From Scatophagus argus (taxonomy: Eukaryota > Chordata > Actinopteri > Scatophagidae), in contig NC_058499.1 of the NCBI RefSeq assembly GCF_020382885.2, positions 7,859,872-7,923,871 on the forward strand: 64,000 nucleotides of DNA, given 5' to 3'. The position numbers and the translations under genes were made by a program. The notes under the pieces are model-generated. The model had not been told where the DNA came from. It searched no databases and saw only the letters and a program-made list of their open reading frames with translations. Below, in pieces: positions 12,101 through 23,102 of the stretch (within the stretch, counting starts at the first letter, position 1; each line of letters opens with the position of its first letter).

Positions 12101-15100
12101 CAGCCTCTCTCCCTCCACCCACATTCCATCTGGATGGCCTCGCTCACACCTCGTCCCCAGAAGCCTGGGTGGACCACTCTCACCTGGGTACCACAAGCAC
12201 TCCTCCCCCACCCATCACCCCAACGATGACCTTCACAGCTGACCAGGTGAGAAGACAGCTGCAGAGACTCCGTGCAGGCAAAGCTGCAGGCCCAGATGGT
12301 GTGAGCCCCAGGGTCCTGAAAGCCTGTGCCCCCCAGCTAAGCGGAGTACTTCATCATGTCTTCAACCTGAGTCTGAGTCTTCAGAGGGTCCCCGTGGTGT
12401 GGAAGACGTCATGCCTCGTTCCTGTCCCGAAGACGCCGCGTCCCAGCGACCCCAAGGACTACAGGCCTGTGGCCCTGACGTCACACATCATGAAGACCCT
12501 GGAAAGACTCGTCCTGGAGCAGCTCAGGCCCATGGTCCAACCGCTTCAGGACCCCCTTCAGTTCGCCTACCAGCCCCGCCTTGGAGTGGACGATGCCATC
12601 ATCTACCTGCTGAACAGAGTCTACACTCACCTGGACAAGCCGGCAAGCACTGTGAGAATCACGTTCTTCGATTTCTCGAGTGCGTTTGACACCATCAGGC
12701 CGGCTCTGCTGGCTGAGAAGCTGACAGCGATGCAGGTGGATGCCCCACTGGTGTCCTGGATCGCAGACTATCTGACGGGCAGACCGCAGTACGTACGCCT
12801 GAAGTGCTGCCTGTCAGATGAAGTGATCAGCAACACCGGGGCTCCACAGGGGACTGTCCTCTCTCCCTTCCTCTTCACTATTTACACCACAGACTTTACG
12901 CACTGCACAGAGTCCTGCCATCTTCAGAAATTTTCTGATGACTCTGCAGTGGTTGGGTGTATTACTGGGGGGGATGAGAGAGAGTACAGGACGGTAGTGG
13001 ACAACTTTGTCACATGGAGCGGGAAAAACCACCTACAGCTCAATGTGACAAAGACCAAAGAACTGGTGGTGGACCTGAGGAGGACTAAGGCTCCAGTGAC
13101 CCCTATCAACATCAAAGGGGACACTGTGGAGGTGGTGGAACAGTACAAGTACTTGGGGGTGTACTTAGACCACAAACTGGACTGGTGCAAGAATGTGGAC
13201 ATGGTCTACAGAAAGGGCCAGAGTCGCCTCTACTTTCTGAGACGGCTGAGGTCCTTCAACATCTGCAGGACGATGCTGAGGATGTTCTATGAGTCGGTGG
13301 TGTCCAGTGCCATCACATATGCTGTTGCCTGCTGGGGCAGCTGCCTGAGGGTGAGGGACACCAACAGACTCAATAGAATCATCAAGAAGGCCAGCCATGT
13401 TGTGGGAGAGGAACTGGACTCTCTGACAGTGGTGTCTGAGAGGAGGATGTTGTCCAAAATAAGAACTATACTGGATTTTCCCTCTCACCCTCTCCACAAT
13501 GTGCTGATCGGCTACAGGAGCTCGTTCAGCAACAGACTCATACTCCCACGATGCACCACAGAGCGACACAGGAAATCATTCCTGCCTGTCGCCATCAAAC
13601 TGTTAAACTCAGCACTGTGATGGACACACTCACTGTATATAGACAATGTACATATTGGCTTTTTACACATGCACATACCTGTATTTTAAATTTTCTTAAA
13701 AATTTGAATACAGTTTTTTGTAAATACCTGTACTTTGAGATTTTAGTTTTGTTTATCCTATCTTTATTAAGTTTATCCTATTTTTTATACTCTGCACTTT
13801 TCTCTTTTCTTGGTCGGGAATACTGCATGTGCAATGTCTGTAAAAACAAGAATTTCCCTCCAGGGATTAATAAAGGAATTCTGATTCTGATTCTGAAGCC
13901 TTAGAACAAGTCAAAAATGTTTGAACCTCCACTCCAAAACTCACCTTTGAGGATCCTTTGGGACTGATGGCAAAGACAGGCTTGGTAGACTCTTCTGCCT
14001 TCTGTTTCTTCTTCTCTGCAGCCTCCGCCCTCCTTTTCTCTATCTCCTCCTTCATCCTCTTCCTCTCCTCCTGTTATAAACACCACAGTTTTGCTGAAAC
14101 ACTTGACTGTACAGGTTGAATCTTTCTGTCCAGTCTACGAAACCTAACCAAATCAAACCATCCATCCATCCATCCTAACCTGTTCTTTGGCTTTCTTGTC
14201 CTCCAGCTCCTGCTTCTTCTGCATCTCCTCCTCCTCCATGATCTTCCTCCTCTCCTCTCTCTTCCTCTTCAGCTCCTCCAGCTCCGCCTCTGCGCCCTGC
14301 TGCTTCTGCTTGATCTTCTCCAGCTCCTCGCTTTCCGCATCGTTTCGTCGGCGCTTCAGCTCCTGCAGCTTACGCTCGGCCTCCTGACGCTCCACGTCGT
14401 CTGCCTTGCTGACATTGTCCCTGTTCACAAAGACACACAGTTATTTAGTGGTCAGTGCACAAATATGCAAACTCACATGTTCCTGTTGCTGAGTTGAGAG
14501 TGATTAAACGTCAACATGGGAGGACAATGAATATCTGCAATTTAATGGCAAACCATACAATACTTGTTGAGATATTTCAGCCTGAACAAAAGTGGCAAAG
14601 TGACTGAGTGAGCTGGCCCTTGGCATGACTAAAAAATACATTTGAATTACAAAACCCGCCTCTTATTATAAATTATAACTCTTTGAGGGGATTGTATTTA
14701 TTATTATAAAGGAAAAAGAGTTTGAAGTTCTGAGTTCAAAACTTCAGTCATGCTGTTGTACCCGAGTCAAAGGTCCAACTTTACCTCGATGTCTTCTCTG
14801 TTTTTCTAAGTTTATTTTCAGCGAGGGCTCCGTTCTGACTGGTTGGTTCATTCTTGCAAAAACAGGGAAAGAGTTAGACATAAAAACGCTGTTCTGACTT
14901 TTTCTTTCTATATCAGAGAAATATGTATTCAGTATAATGGAATGGCAATCAATTTGGTTTTACCTTTTCCTTAAAGCCAAATCTCTTTGGCCTCTCCTCC
15001 TGCACAAAGAAGACAGAAACAGAAGAAAATTATTGAAATAATGAAAACAGCAGTCTCATTCCCATAATGTTGGAAACAACCAAAGCCTGTGGTTTCTGGC

Positions 15101-18100
15101 AGTAAAGTCATTGTAATGGCAATATGATTTAACAAACTAAATATTTTAAAATCATTTCATTTGCATTGATGAGATGTTTAAAGAGAAAAGTGACTGTTTA
15201 TGAAATCATTTTTGTGCTGCACACATTTTTAGTATAAGGGTAAATACCTATGCTTGATTTTGCAGTAATCTGAGATTAGATTCAGTGCTAAGCAAAGTAA
15301 GCCGACCCAACCCTGATAATCAACATGTTTATTTGAATTTTCCAGGATTGTTAGTGAAAAGACCAAATCACATCAATACCTCCTCTTTCTTCTTCTTCTC
15401 CTCCATCGCTTTCTTTTTGCGCTTCTCTTCCTCCTCTTTATTCTTCTTCTCCTCAGCCTGCTTTTTTCGCTTTTCCTCCTCTTCTTTCTTCTTTTCTTCC
15501 ATTTCCTTTTTCCGTCTCTCCTCCTCCTCTTTCTTCTGCTTCTCTTCCAGCTCTTTCTTCTTTTGCTTTTCCTCCTCCTCTTTTTTCTTCTTCTCTTCCA
15601 TTTCTTTGCGCTGTTTTTCTTTCTCTTCCTTCCTCTTCTTTTCTGCCTCCATTTTGTTTTTCTCCTCTTCCTCTTTCTTTTTTTTCTCTTCTATTTCCAT
15701 TTTGTGCTTTTCCTCTTCTTCTTTCCTCATTTTTTCCTCCATCTCTTTTTTCTGTTTTTCTTCCTGCTCTTTTCTCAGCCTTTCTTCCATGTCCTGTCTT
15801 TGTTTTTCCTCCTCTTCCTTCTTCTTCCTTTCCTCCTGCTCTCTCAGCTGTCTATCTTCTTCCTCTTTCTTGAGCTTTTCCTCCATTTCCCTTTTTTGCT
15901 TTTCTTCCTCCTGTATCCTCAGCTTTTCCTCCATTTCCCTTTTTTGCTTTTCTTCCTCTTCTAGCCGCAGCTTTTCTTCCCTTTCCTTTTGCTGTCTCTC
16001 CTCTTCTTCTTTCCTCTTCTGCTCTTCTTCCTCCTTGTCAGCATCTGGAACTTCTTCCTCTTCAGGGCCTTTCGTTCCTAAATCAGGCTGTTCCGCCTCT
16101 CTTTCTGTTGCTGCAGCCTTCTCCTCAGTCTCCTCCTATAAAATAAGTTACATTTGTTTTGTGTCTGGTCATATACAAACAAAATTAATTTAGCATAAAA
16201 TCTAAAATAAGTACCTCGTTTGTTGTGCTTGCTGTTCTTGATTCCTCAACAGATCCCTGTTGGGAAAAAACAAACCTATGCTGTGACAGAATAATCTCAC
16301 TTTTACGCTATGAGTAAATTCAGACCTATTCTGCTTTACCTTCTCATCTCCCTTCTTGTCCTCCTCCTCTTTCTTCCAAGAGTTAGCATCAGCCTCTGCT
16401 ACCTCTTCTTGGGATGGTATCTTCTCCTCTTCCTCTGTACCTCCCTGTCTGTTGCTGCTAATGGAAGACTGCTCTTCCAGTGTGCCATTGGTGGTGTCAA
16501 GCTCCTTCTGCCTCTCCATGGCCTCCTTCACTCTCCTCTGCCTGCGCTCCTCCCTCTTGGCCAGACGCTCAAGCAAAGCCTGGTCATCATCAGCACAGGC
16601 TGTGGTGGAGGACTCGGTCTCCGTCACACTATGAAGTACATAAAATCAATCTGAGATTCGTATCGAGCCAAAGTCGAAACTCCAAATGCCGGCTGAAATT
16701 CAGTGTTTTGTCTGATCAAGTGTGATGAACCTGCACACTTGAGTTGAGAACAAAATGCCTTCAAACACATTTGAAAATTTATTTCTCCAGCTGTTTAACT
16801 GACTTCACTGCTGTCTCCAAGAAATTTATAGCGATTCATCCTTCGCTAAATTCCATCCCTTGAACGCAGATTGGCCAGTCATGGCATCAGAAAGGTCCTA
16901 CAAGGGTGTGACTTGGACTTTCACAGAACAGTTTCAGATTTTTTTCATTTTCAAGCTGGTTTTGTGGATTTACAGACAGTCATGGCTAAACATTGAGCCT
17001 GGTGCATGCGTAATACCAACTGATTGACTTAAATCATCATGGGGTAAGTTTCTACTATCAGTGGCGCTAACAAGCCTTACCAGTTAGCTAAGCTGTGTGG
17101 CTGGTTGGGAGATAACAGCTGTGGTTTAACAGTTTGAAGTCACTTTTTGGTTTTTCCAAACATTAGATAATATTTCTTCAGCGAGTGCATAATCTGTTTA
17201 AGCTACAGTTTCATGGTCAATAAATAAACTTACATCATAAAATTAAAGGGAAGTTTTATTGTAAAATGGCATGGTTTACTTTTAGTACTTAACAAGTCAA
17301 CAGGCAAACAGCCACAGTAAACTTTCAGGATCTTTTTCTGTCCTGGAAGTCCTGAACATACCTGGGGATAATCAAGTACTCAGAGTGGCCTATTGCAAAT
17401 CCACCCTGCTTAGTGGCAGAAAAGTCCACCTGGCAACACCTCTCCACTGTCCAACAAATTGCATGAGGGCTCAGCTCTTTTGTTTCTGTTTCTTGTCTGT
17501 TTCTCTGCTTGCTACACTGGGTTCAAAACTTTTTGTTCACATTGTACCTGTTAGTGTTGATCACATCTGTGGTCCCAGACTCATCTGCCTCCTTCATCTT
17601 CTTCCTCTCCTCTCTTGCTCGTCTCCTTCGTTCTCGAGCTTCCTCCTCCTCATCATCGTTGGTGTAACCCGTACTAAAATAACACACATACAGATATACA
17701 ATGCATATGTTTGCATTTTTACATGATTCCTATTCCTATTCAAACTGAAATTCCACCATGGGTTATTGAAATTCAGCCATCACTTATAATTTTGTTATAG
17801 CAATATATTTAGTTTTTGAGGTCATAATAATGAATGGTAGCTGATAAAACTGACTAATACAAGCAAGTAGCAAAACCAAAATAGATACCTATTTGGTAAA
17901 GAACAAATGTAATTTTATTACCTTACTGTGGTGATGAGTTTGTGATTAATTAATTTGACGGATTTTAAGAGGACTGAAGAGTTGAAAGTCTCCAATATTT
18001 CATGTGAAAAAACAAAACAAACCTGTGTGTAAAGGAAGTATCTGCTGGTCCCCACAATAAATCACAGCTAATTTCATGAGACATGATGGAAAAGGAAGAT

Positions 18101-20474
18101 GCCACAACAGAGGGAACACAGACTCAGAAATAACAAGAAACACACACTCTACATGTGTCTGAGATTTAAGTGTCACATTGAAAGAGCTGAGGTCCAGAAG
18201 GAATGAAGAAGGGAGGGACCCCCCTGTGGCAACATATTAAATCAGACACAGAGACAACAGTGGCAAAAAAAAATGGCGAGAAAAGAGGAAGAAATAAAGT
18301 TGAGGACGAAATCATAAACTTTAGACTAAAAAACAATCCTCCTGTCCTTCCCATCACACTCACATCCAGCCACTGACCTTCAGCTGACCATGAGTGCACC
18401 CAAAGTAGGTTTTTTCTTTAGCATGCCAAGCTGCGTCTCCTCAGGTATCACCGGATTTTATGAGTTAAGGAGAGACCTGGAAATGGTTTGTTGGTGGAGC
18501 ATGGGTATTATTCACTTTCGCTCTTCCTGAATCCACAACCCAATGTTTTACAGATGTTGTGAGAGGAAAAGGTGATGGGAACCACAAGATTCATTCCTCT
18601 CTCAAATCCAACAAATCCAAAGGTTCCTGCAAATGGTAATTCAATTCGATATTACTCCACCCAAAGCTAGAGGCCTGCTGTGAGAGTGCTGTCAAAATGT
18701 TGCAGTCACTTTTCCAGATGACCAACACAGAGGGACGTGAAACATAATCAACGGGGTGAAACATGATGAGCGTTTCATGGCTAACAGGAGAAAGTGTGTG
18801 AGAAGAAGGAAAAGAAAGTCAAACTAGGCTGTCTTGTGCTGAAACAAAAGAGGCAGTCAAGGCATTCCAGCATCTGCAGCTTTTCCTCGAGCTGCAGAGA
18901 GGAGGCTGAGGCCGAGCAGGCTTTGGGTTGGCACACTGCTGGCAGGGCTGGCTGTAAGGCTGTGAGAAAAATGTTAGGAACGCCTTTTTATCACTGGGCC
19001 TCCGATAGGCCATCAGATATGGCCAAATATTGTGCATGGTCATGGCCAGATTTCACCAATAATCTTTAAAAGGTAAAACTGACCGAAACACCAAACCTAC
19101 TGTGTGTTATTCTGTCCCTCAGTAATTTCCAACACCCCTACTCAGTCTGTGGCACTTCAGTCCCAAGCACATTCATTCCCACTGAAGTAAATCTCACAAA
19201 AATGGTTGTAAATATATAGTTTTATTTTTTAATTTACTGAAAGGCCAAATGATTTCCCTGTAGTTTTTAACAAACATCACTCAAACAGGAATGAAGACAC
19301 CCAGGGTACTGGGGACCCTTTTCAGCTATTGATGAATACACTGAACAGTGAGTAATTACAGCAGTAGGACTGTGTTTGTGGGATTTAATAAAAAAAACAC
19401 ACTACATGTTCACTGTAATGAAGGGCCAGGAGCTCAGGATGCCTCAAGCTTTGCCAGCACAGATGATACTTAGAAGGATCAATTTATTGGTACTTTCTGT
19501 GTTTTCATAGACTCCTTCTCCTCAACTGTTGAATTGAATTGATGAGGTTTGGTGCAGAAATGATCAAATCCAGTTCATGTTTTTTCTTTGACCAGTCTTC
19601 AGTGTTTAATGTCTGTAAGCTGTAAGTACAAAAAAAGAAAGAAAAAAAATTCCTAATGTTTGATGTTGATTTTTAAGTTTTAAGTTTATATCACTATATT
19701 TTCTTTCTTGTTCTTATGATGAAATAGGATAAGATACAAGTTAAAAAGTCAAACCTGCATGTTTACACTCATGGGTGAACATTTTACAACTAGCGTGGAT
19801 AGCCTTTAGCTAGGTAGCCTTTAACCGGCGTCATTGAGACTTGGTTAATCCTGATCCCCTCTTTGCATGGCTCTGAATATAACATTGTGATGAATAACCC
19901 TTTATGGGTGCTGTAATATTTATCTGAGCACAAACAAAGAGGAAGGGAGGGAGACGACAGAGCGAGAGACAAATCCAAACAACAGCACAGCCGACTGATT
20001 CCATAATGAGTAAAAATAAGACGTGGAGATCATTAAGACATCATTGCCTGAACATCATCCAAGTCCTGTCTGTGCCACTTGTACAGGCACTCACTACTCC
20101 CCCATGCAAAAAGACATACACCTGTACAAGTGCTCAGTAAGCCTTCATGACTGAGTGTCTGTCTCCAAGACTTTGCATGAAAAGATTAAAGGAAAGACAT
20201 CTTGAACACCTCTAAAATGGTTGATGTTCGTCCTTAGTGAAAACTGACTTTTCCACAATGCACAGAAGGCTTATGGATTTGCCTCCCCTTTGAGCAGATG
20301 ATGTCTAATGATGTCTAATAATACTGTACATATGATTTATAAAAGTGGCTAAATATTTTTCCCTGCTGAACAAATACACTGAAGCAGAAGGTTCACTCAC
20401 TTGTTAGCCTCGAGGCGCATCTGCTCTCTCCTCTGCCTCCTCAGCTCCATGCGGCGGTCAAAGTCATCATCCAT
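3864..20474 (-). CDS. Caldesmon (actin-, tropomyosin- and calmodulin-binding protein)
   Basis: Fifteen coding exons, all phase-compatible: 20401-20474, 17548-17673, 16340-16628, 16215-16256, 15380-16135, 14964-14999, 14785-14852, 14180-14420, 13945-14070, 8812-8855, 8629-8707, 7746-7877, 7532-7663, 5567-5638, 3864-3917; about 756 aa (human heavy form about 793). Caldesmon clamps actin filaments and inhibits myosin ATPase until released by calmodulin or phosphorylation. The N-terminus MDDDFDRRMELRRQRRE is the family start. Exon 5 (residues about 178-429) encodes the Glu/Lys-rich single helix of heavy caldesmon; exons 8-9 match the tropomyosin-binding charged region (EELEKIKQKQQ). The C-terminal actin/calmodulin domain has IVSKISNRMDQYTSAI, SIKSMWEKGN (about 649-658) and DVKPGDIGNKRGMWE. 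The last exon (VAVGGKSRFATGG...) is chosen for its strong pyrimidine tract and phase; it is the least certain. bpgm upstream supports orthology with human CALD1. Confidence 0.93.
5519..5563. repeat. TG/CA microsatellite abutting a cald1 splice donor
   Basis: About 21 uninterrupted TG units on the plus strand, read as CA on the cald1 (minus) strand. The tract starts within about five bases of the 5' splice site of the penultimate coding exon (donor at 5565-5566). See findings. Confidence 0.9.
5697..6032. repeat. AAGTAAAAGTA-type teleost repeat
   Basis: Intronic in cald1. Landmarks: 'cttttacttgaggaaaagcac', 'tactacgaggaaaagtcctg', 'agtggcataaaatggaaata' and 'cacagtacttgagtgagtgc', ending 'ttgcatttacc'. 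The same word set appears at 3593-3863 and 7936-8594. It is non-coding. Confidence 0.55.
6178..6330. repeat. Fragment of AAGTAAAAGTA-type repeat
   Basis: Contains 'caatacttgagttaagtgc' and 'ccttagttactttataccc', resembling parts of the neighbouring repeat copy. It may be a separate truncated insertion or the continuation of it. Intronic in cald1. Confidence 0.35.
7936..8594 (+). repeat. AAGTAAAAGTA-type teleost repeat, longer copy
   Basis: Begins 'gtggtggaaagtaacaaagt' and ends 'gtactttgtcccccactg', so the two ends are partly inverted repeats of each other, as in a non-autonomous DNA transposon. Inner landmarks are 'ttctatgccactacatttta' and 'acttggtacttttacttaaa'. It lies in the cald1 intron between the exons at 7746-7877 and 8629-8707 and carries no coding capacity. 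Confidence 0.55.
9089..9118. repeat. CA microsatellite
   Basis: A run of roughly 13 CA units inside the large cald1 intron. Confidence 0.85.
9480..9705. repeat. Teleost interspersed repeat (TTAGCATAAAAACTG...AAACAAGGGG family)
   Basis: Landmarks 'ttagtttagcataaaaactg', 'aacaagggggaagcatctag', 'acctctggagatcactaaca', 'actatttcttggcacagtaa' and 'tgcctggaaacctcatggtg' correspond to a repeat seen throughout teleost genomes. Orientation and class (SINE or miniature DNA transposon) cannot be settled from one copy. It lies in the cald1 intron, 260 bases before the Tc1-like element. Confidence 0.55.
9966..10429 (-). mobile_element. Internally deleted Tc1/mariner-like element with dead transposase remnant
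   Basis: The two ends are inverted repeats: 'cactatgtagacaaaagcat' at the left and the reverse complement of 'ctttgtctatatagtgt' at the right. A TA lies directly outside the left end. On the minus strand the middle encodes the C-terminal part of a Tc1-type DDE transposase: FGEGPFLFQHDCAPVHKAK, then SPDLNPIKHLWDEL, then SVSDFTNALLHEWAKIP. At least two in-frame stops (after 'KDMAG' and after 'LEQRL') show it is not functional. The N-terminal DNA-binding half is missing, so it is a short deletion derivative of about 465 bases, lying in the cald1 intron. Confidence 0.85.
10432..13896 (+). mobile_element. L2-type (Maui-like) non-LTR retrotransposon, apparently full length
   Basis: A single-ORF LINE inserted in the cald1 intron, antisense to cald1. 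The 3' end shows 'aataaaggaa' followed by short tandem 'ttctga' units, the kind of microsatellite tail used by L2/CR1-clade elements instead of poly(A). Its 5' boundary is taken where the Tc1-like end stops and is uncertain by some tens of bases. The 3' end lies only about 48 bases from the splice donor of the cald1 exon at 13945-14070. L2/CR1 assignment is by motif recognition; a closely related clade such as Rex1 is a lesser alternative. Confidence 0.85.
10654..13620 (+). CDS. LINE ORF: endonuclease / reverse transcriptase, intact 988 aa
   Basis: An uninterrupted ORF from ATG to TGA. The N-terminal third is an apurinic-type endonuclease, with the sequence of hallmarks N in NVRSLGNK, E in FTETWL, SGDFNHTN, and the terminal RSDHN. 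The middle is the reverse transcriptase: GKAAGPDGV, PVPKTPRPSDPKDYRPVAL, FFDFSSAFDTI (first catalytic Asp), GAPQGTVLSPFLF, and FSDDSAVVG, the box carrying the two remaining catalytic aspartates. The C-terminus contains the usual thumb and YKYLGVYLDHKL-type region. The protein nicks target DNA and copies the element RNA at the nick. All visible catalytic motifs are present, so the copy may be recent or active. Confidence 0.93.
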   Translation: MKLLAARIVYTRDQLMDLKPAIAPGKTPREIPAECWIKTHRGCRGNKKLRRKREALKQRRLMTRKFKPCLPSIVMGNVRSLGNKMDELTALSQSQREYRECSLMCFTETWLHQDIPDDNVTVTGFHTVRADRDCATSGKHKGGGLAVLVNNRWCNPAHITVKERICSPDVELCAVGLRPYYLPREFSHVVMVTVYVPPSANPSRTCDTIHSAIARIQTQHPSAFIAISGDFNHTNLDKTLPTFTQFVNCPTREGRTIDLLYANAKDCYSSSPLPPLGRSDHNLIHLSPCYVPLVKRLPATSRTVRRWTDEANETLQGCFEVTDWQALCEPHGQDIDGLTECITAYINFCVDTIVPTKTVKCYPNNKPWVTKDIKAILNDKKRAFRAGNREEVRAIQRTLRSKIREAKERYRRKLEWKLQQNNTREVWSGMRTITGYGPNRGGVDGGVERANELNQFFNRFDTGTPIHTSNDSSAVRLQQPATPASLPPPTFHLDGLAHTSSPEAWVDHSHLGTTSTPPPPITPTMTFTADQVRRQLQRLRAGKAAGPDGVSPRVLKACAPQLSGVLHHVFNLSLSLQRVPVVWKTSCLVPVPKTPRPSDPKDYRPVALTSHIMKTLERLVLEQLRPMVQPLQDPLQFAYQPRLGVDDAIIYLLNRVYTHLDKPASTVRITFFDFSSAFDTIRPALLAEKLTAMQVDAPLVSWIADYLTGRPQYVRLKCCLSDEVISNTGAPQGTVLSPFLFTIYTTDFTHCTESCHLQKFSDDSAVVGCITGGDEREYRTVVDNFVTWSGKNHLQLNVTKTKELVVDLRRTKAPVTPINIKGDTVEVVEQYKYLGVYLDHKLDWCKNVDMVYRKGQSRLYFLRRLRSFNICRTMLRMFYESVVSSAITYAVACWGSCLRVRDTNRLNRIIKKASHVVGEELDSLTVVSERRMLSKIRTILDFPSHPLHNVLIGYRSSFSNRLILPRCTTERHRKSFLPVAIKLLNSAL
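14157..14176. repeat. CCAT short tandem repeat at a cald1 donor
   Basis: Five 'ccat' units directly downstream (in cald1 sense) of the exon at 14180-14420. It could influence splice-site spacing but probably is neutral. Confidence 0.7.
19806..19890. repeat. Dispersed repeat, copy A
   Basis: About 85 bases in cald1 intron 1 that recur in the same orientation at 24134-24215. Shared words are 'gcctttaac', 'gttaatcct' and 'tttgcatggctctgaatataacattgt'-like sequence (the latter shared over its whole length). It has no coding potential and I do not recognise the family. Confidence 0.6.
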
Positions 20475-21160
20475 GATGCCCCAAAGATTTTCCTCACTTT
20501 CTCACTGAAAGACAGAATTGTGATATCACATCATGTGTGGTAAATTTACTACAGTCAATCGGCCAATCGGTCATTTATCAGTTGGTTTACCTTGGACTGC
20601 ATACTTGACCCTCAGTGTTTGATGGGGAGAAAATAAATCTTCTGAACGATGCGTTATATGGAACATTGTTCAGAGTACAGTGGCATCTGAAAACTATAGG
20701 ATGAATCTTGTTTCATCATCACGGTAATTCCCCAGCTTTGTTAGGTTTCATACTAAGTAACAAACCCCCACTGAGAAGATGAAAACACGTTAAATTCATT
20801 TAAAATAAAGGTAATTTATAAATGAGCTCCAACATCAAAGTCTAAGGGACCATCCAAAACCACTTCCTGCCATGGATTGAAACATAGGGACCTGCAGTGC
20901 CCTGTTGGTTTACAGTACCTTAGCAGTAGCTGAAGTTTAGTCCATGAACAGCAGTGTCTCTCCTGTCTTCATATATCAGCTTCCACAGTCTGGTTTATAT
21001 CTCAGCCCTTCTGCAGCGCAAAGAATTCCTGCTTGTTCTTTCAGCAACTTTAACTACCAGAAAAGGCAAAGCCTGCCTCTCTGCTCCCCTCTCCTTCTCT
21101 CTCTCGGCCTCCCTCCTCCTCAGCCTGACTCCTGCTCACTTTCCCCTCCCTGATCTCTGA
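20475..21160 (-). promoter_or_regulatory. cald1 5' UTR exons and likely promoter side
   Basis: Upstream of the ATG at 20474, the coding exon begins at a consensus acceptor (ctgtctttcag) near 20506, so about 32 bases are 5' UTR. A candidate non-coding first exon ends at 20919, where the minus strand reads GCTAAG followed by the donor gtactg; it probably extends to about 21150, a purine-rich stretch. The transcription start itself cannot be placed. Vertebrate caldesmon uses alternative first exons, and others could lie farther upstream. Confidence 0.45.
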
Positions 21161-23102
21161 CTTCAGAAACTCTCAGACTGATTCCCTCAGCTCGTCGTCT
21201 TTCATCCTGCTTTCTTTCTGTATGTCTTGGTGTGCTGCAGCTCCTGTCAAATTTGTAATTTAATTTATTCAGGGTTCCCTTCTTAATTAGATAGATTCCC
21301 CTGTTGATTTGAATTTTGTCTGGACACTGTACTGTTTTTGCATTTGGGGTCTCTTGCTGATGTTGGGTTTTTATCACAAAATGTTTGCAAGGAGGAGGAG
21401 GAGGAGGGATGATGACATAAATGTAGCCTGAAAGACACCAGAAAAGTCTTTAGTAAACTGCAGAGACTGAAGCTGGATGGCAGAATTTGAGACAATAGGG
21501 GAATCCAGGGGAGTCTTTTGAAAAAAACAAAAAAAACCCCCAAAAAACCAAAAACAAAATTGATTGTCTGTTTTCACATGCAAACATGTGTCACTTTAAC
21601 AACTTCTTTTCTTTGACCTTTAAATTTAAACTTAACTGTTTGTTGTGAATATAAGTGTGTATTCAAAAATGTTTTCTTAATCAATAAGCAGTGCCTGTTA
21701 AAACAGCATCTAGCATCCTCTCCTGAGGGGAAATGGAGGCCCATACATCAACCGGGCAGGTCAATATGCAGGACAGCTTTATTTGAATTGTAGATGGTGG
21801 ACAGATGTAATACCTCTGCCTATCTCTCTATCTCTGCTCATCAGTGAACCCTTGAAATCCAACTGCTCTTGTTTAGTGAAGGCCCACTGAAATTCTCATC
21901 CCCCTGACATGTCATCAGGCATGACAAACTGTGAACACAAAATTCATTGAGGATTTAAATGATGATGAATTGGTCATCATTAAACTGTATTTTTTGCTTG
22001 CACTGATTGGTGTAATTTCACAAAGCTTATCAGCTTATGAGAAACCACAGAAACTCGTGCCAAGACACCATCTGCAATCTTCTTCTGGCTTTATCACGAA
22101 ATCAGAAACAATCTCGAGTGTTCATGGATGAAAGCTTTGGATAATATGAGTGTAAACCACGTAGGCTGAAGAATTAATTAATACATTCATCTGTGGCCTT
22201 TAAAGCATTTTAAGAAGCAACAATTCCCAATTACTGACAATTAAAAACCTTTATTAAATCATCTTTCTTCCTAAACGGGTCACTTACCAGCTGCATAATT
22301 AGCAGCTGCAATCAACAATCTTTTGACCACCTGTCTGCAAGAAAGCCTGCCAGTAACTCCAGCCAGCAGATTTCAGTGCAGTGTGAAAGCACAGATGAAC
22401 TCTGAACTCACTTCTGCCCCATTCAGAGGATTAAAACATTTAAGCTCAGTAAATCTAGTGAAAATAAATCTCATGTATCCCTTTTGAATGCTTTTGATTT
22501 GAGTTTGGGACAAGACATCAGGTTTGCATTGTAAAAAACAAAAGACTGTGTGTGATTAATGCAACACCCACTGCAATTCAGTCCATGAGACACATACGTC
22601 CATCACAGTGATGTGGCATAGGACACACAGGAGGTATTCCAGCTATGTGATCTCTGGTCTCCTGTATGTGCAGCCAGTATCGGTCACTGTCATAACAAGG
22701 GCACCTTGTGTGTGACAGACATGCATGTATGAAATCATAATCACCGCAAACAGTTCATTTTGTTATTGTCTTTGGCAGGCTCATCATGACCATCAACATT
22801 ATGGATAATCTTATTTGAGTAGTCATTTTGCTCATCACCTGCATTTCTTGCAGCTCACAGCTCACAGACATGTCAAAGTCGTAATCCAGGCCTGTTTGGA
22901 TTGGCCCAAGTGCACCAAGTCTAAAAACTCCCCCTCCCTAGAAGCTAGAGGTGAAAAATGCCTTTCTACACCTCACTTTGGTCACCAGTGTGGATGAACA
23001 CATGGAGTACAGATATGCTGAGAATTGCTCATGGCAGCTGCCCCACCAGTCATCAGACAGGTGATTTGTATGGATTAGAGGTGTAATGTACACATCTAAA
23101 TG

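Noticed and set aside
15285-16193. 302-codon plus-strand frame rich in Ser and Phe
   Set aside because: It is the antisense shadow of the Glu/Lys-rich caldesmon exon; GAG/AAG codons read as CTC/CTT and TTC/TCT on the other strand.
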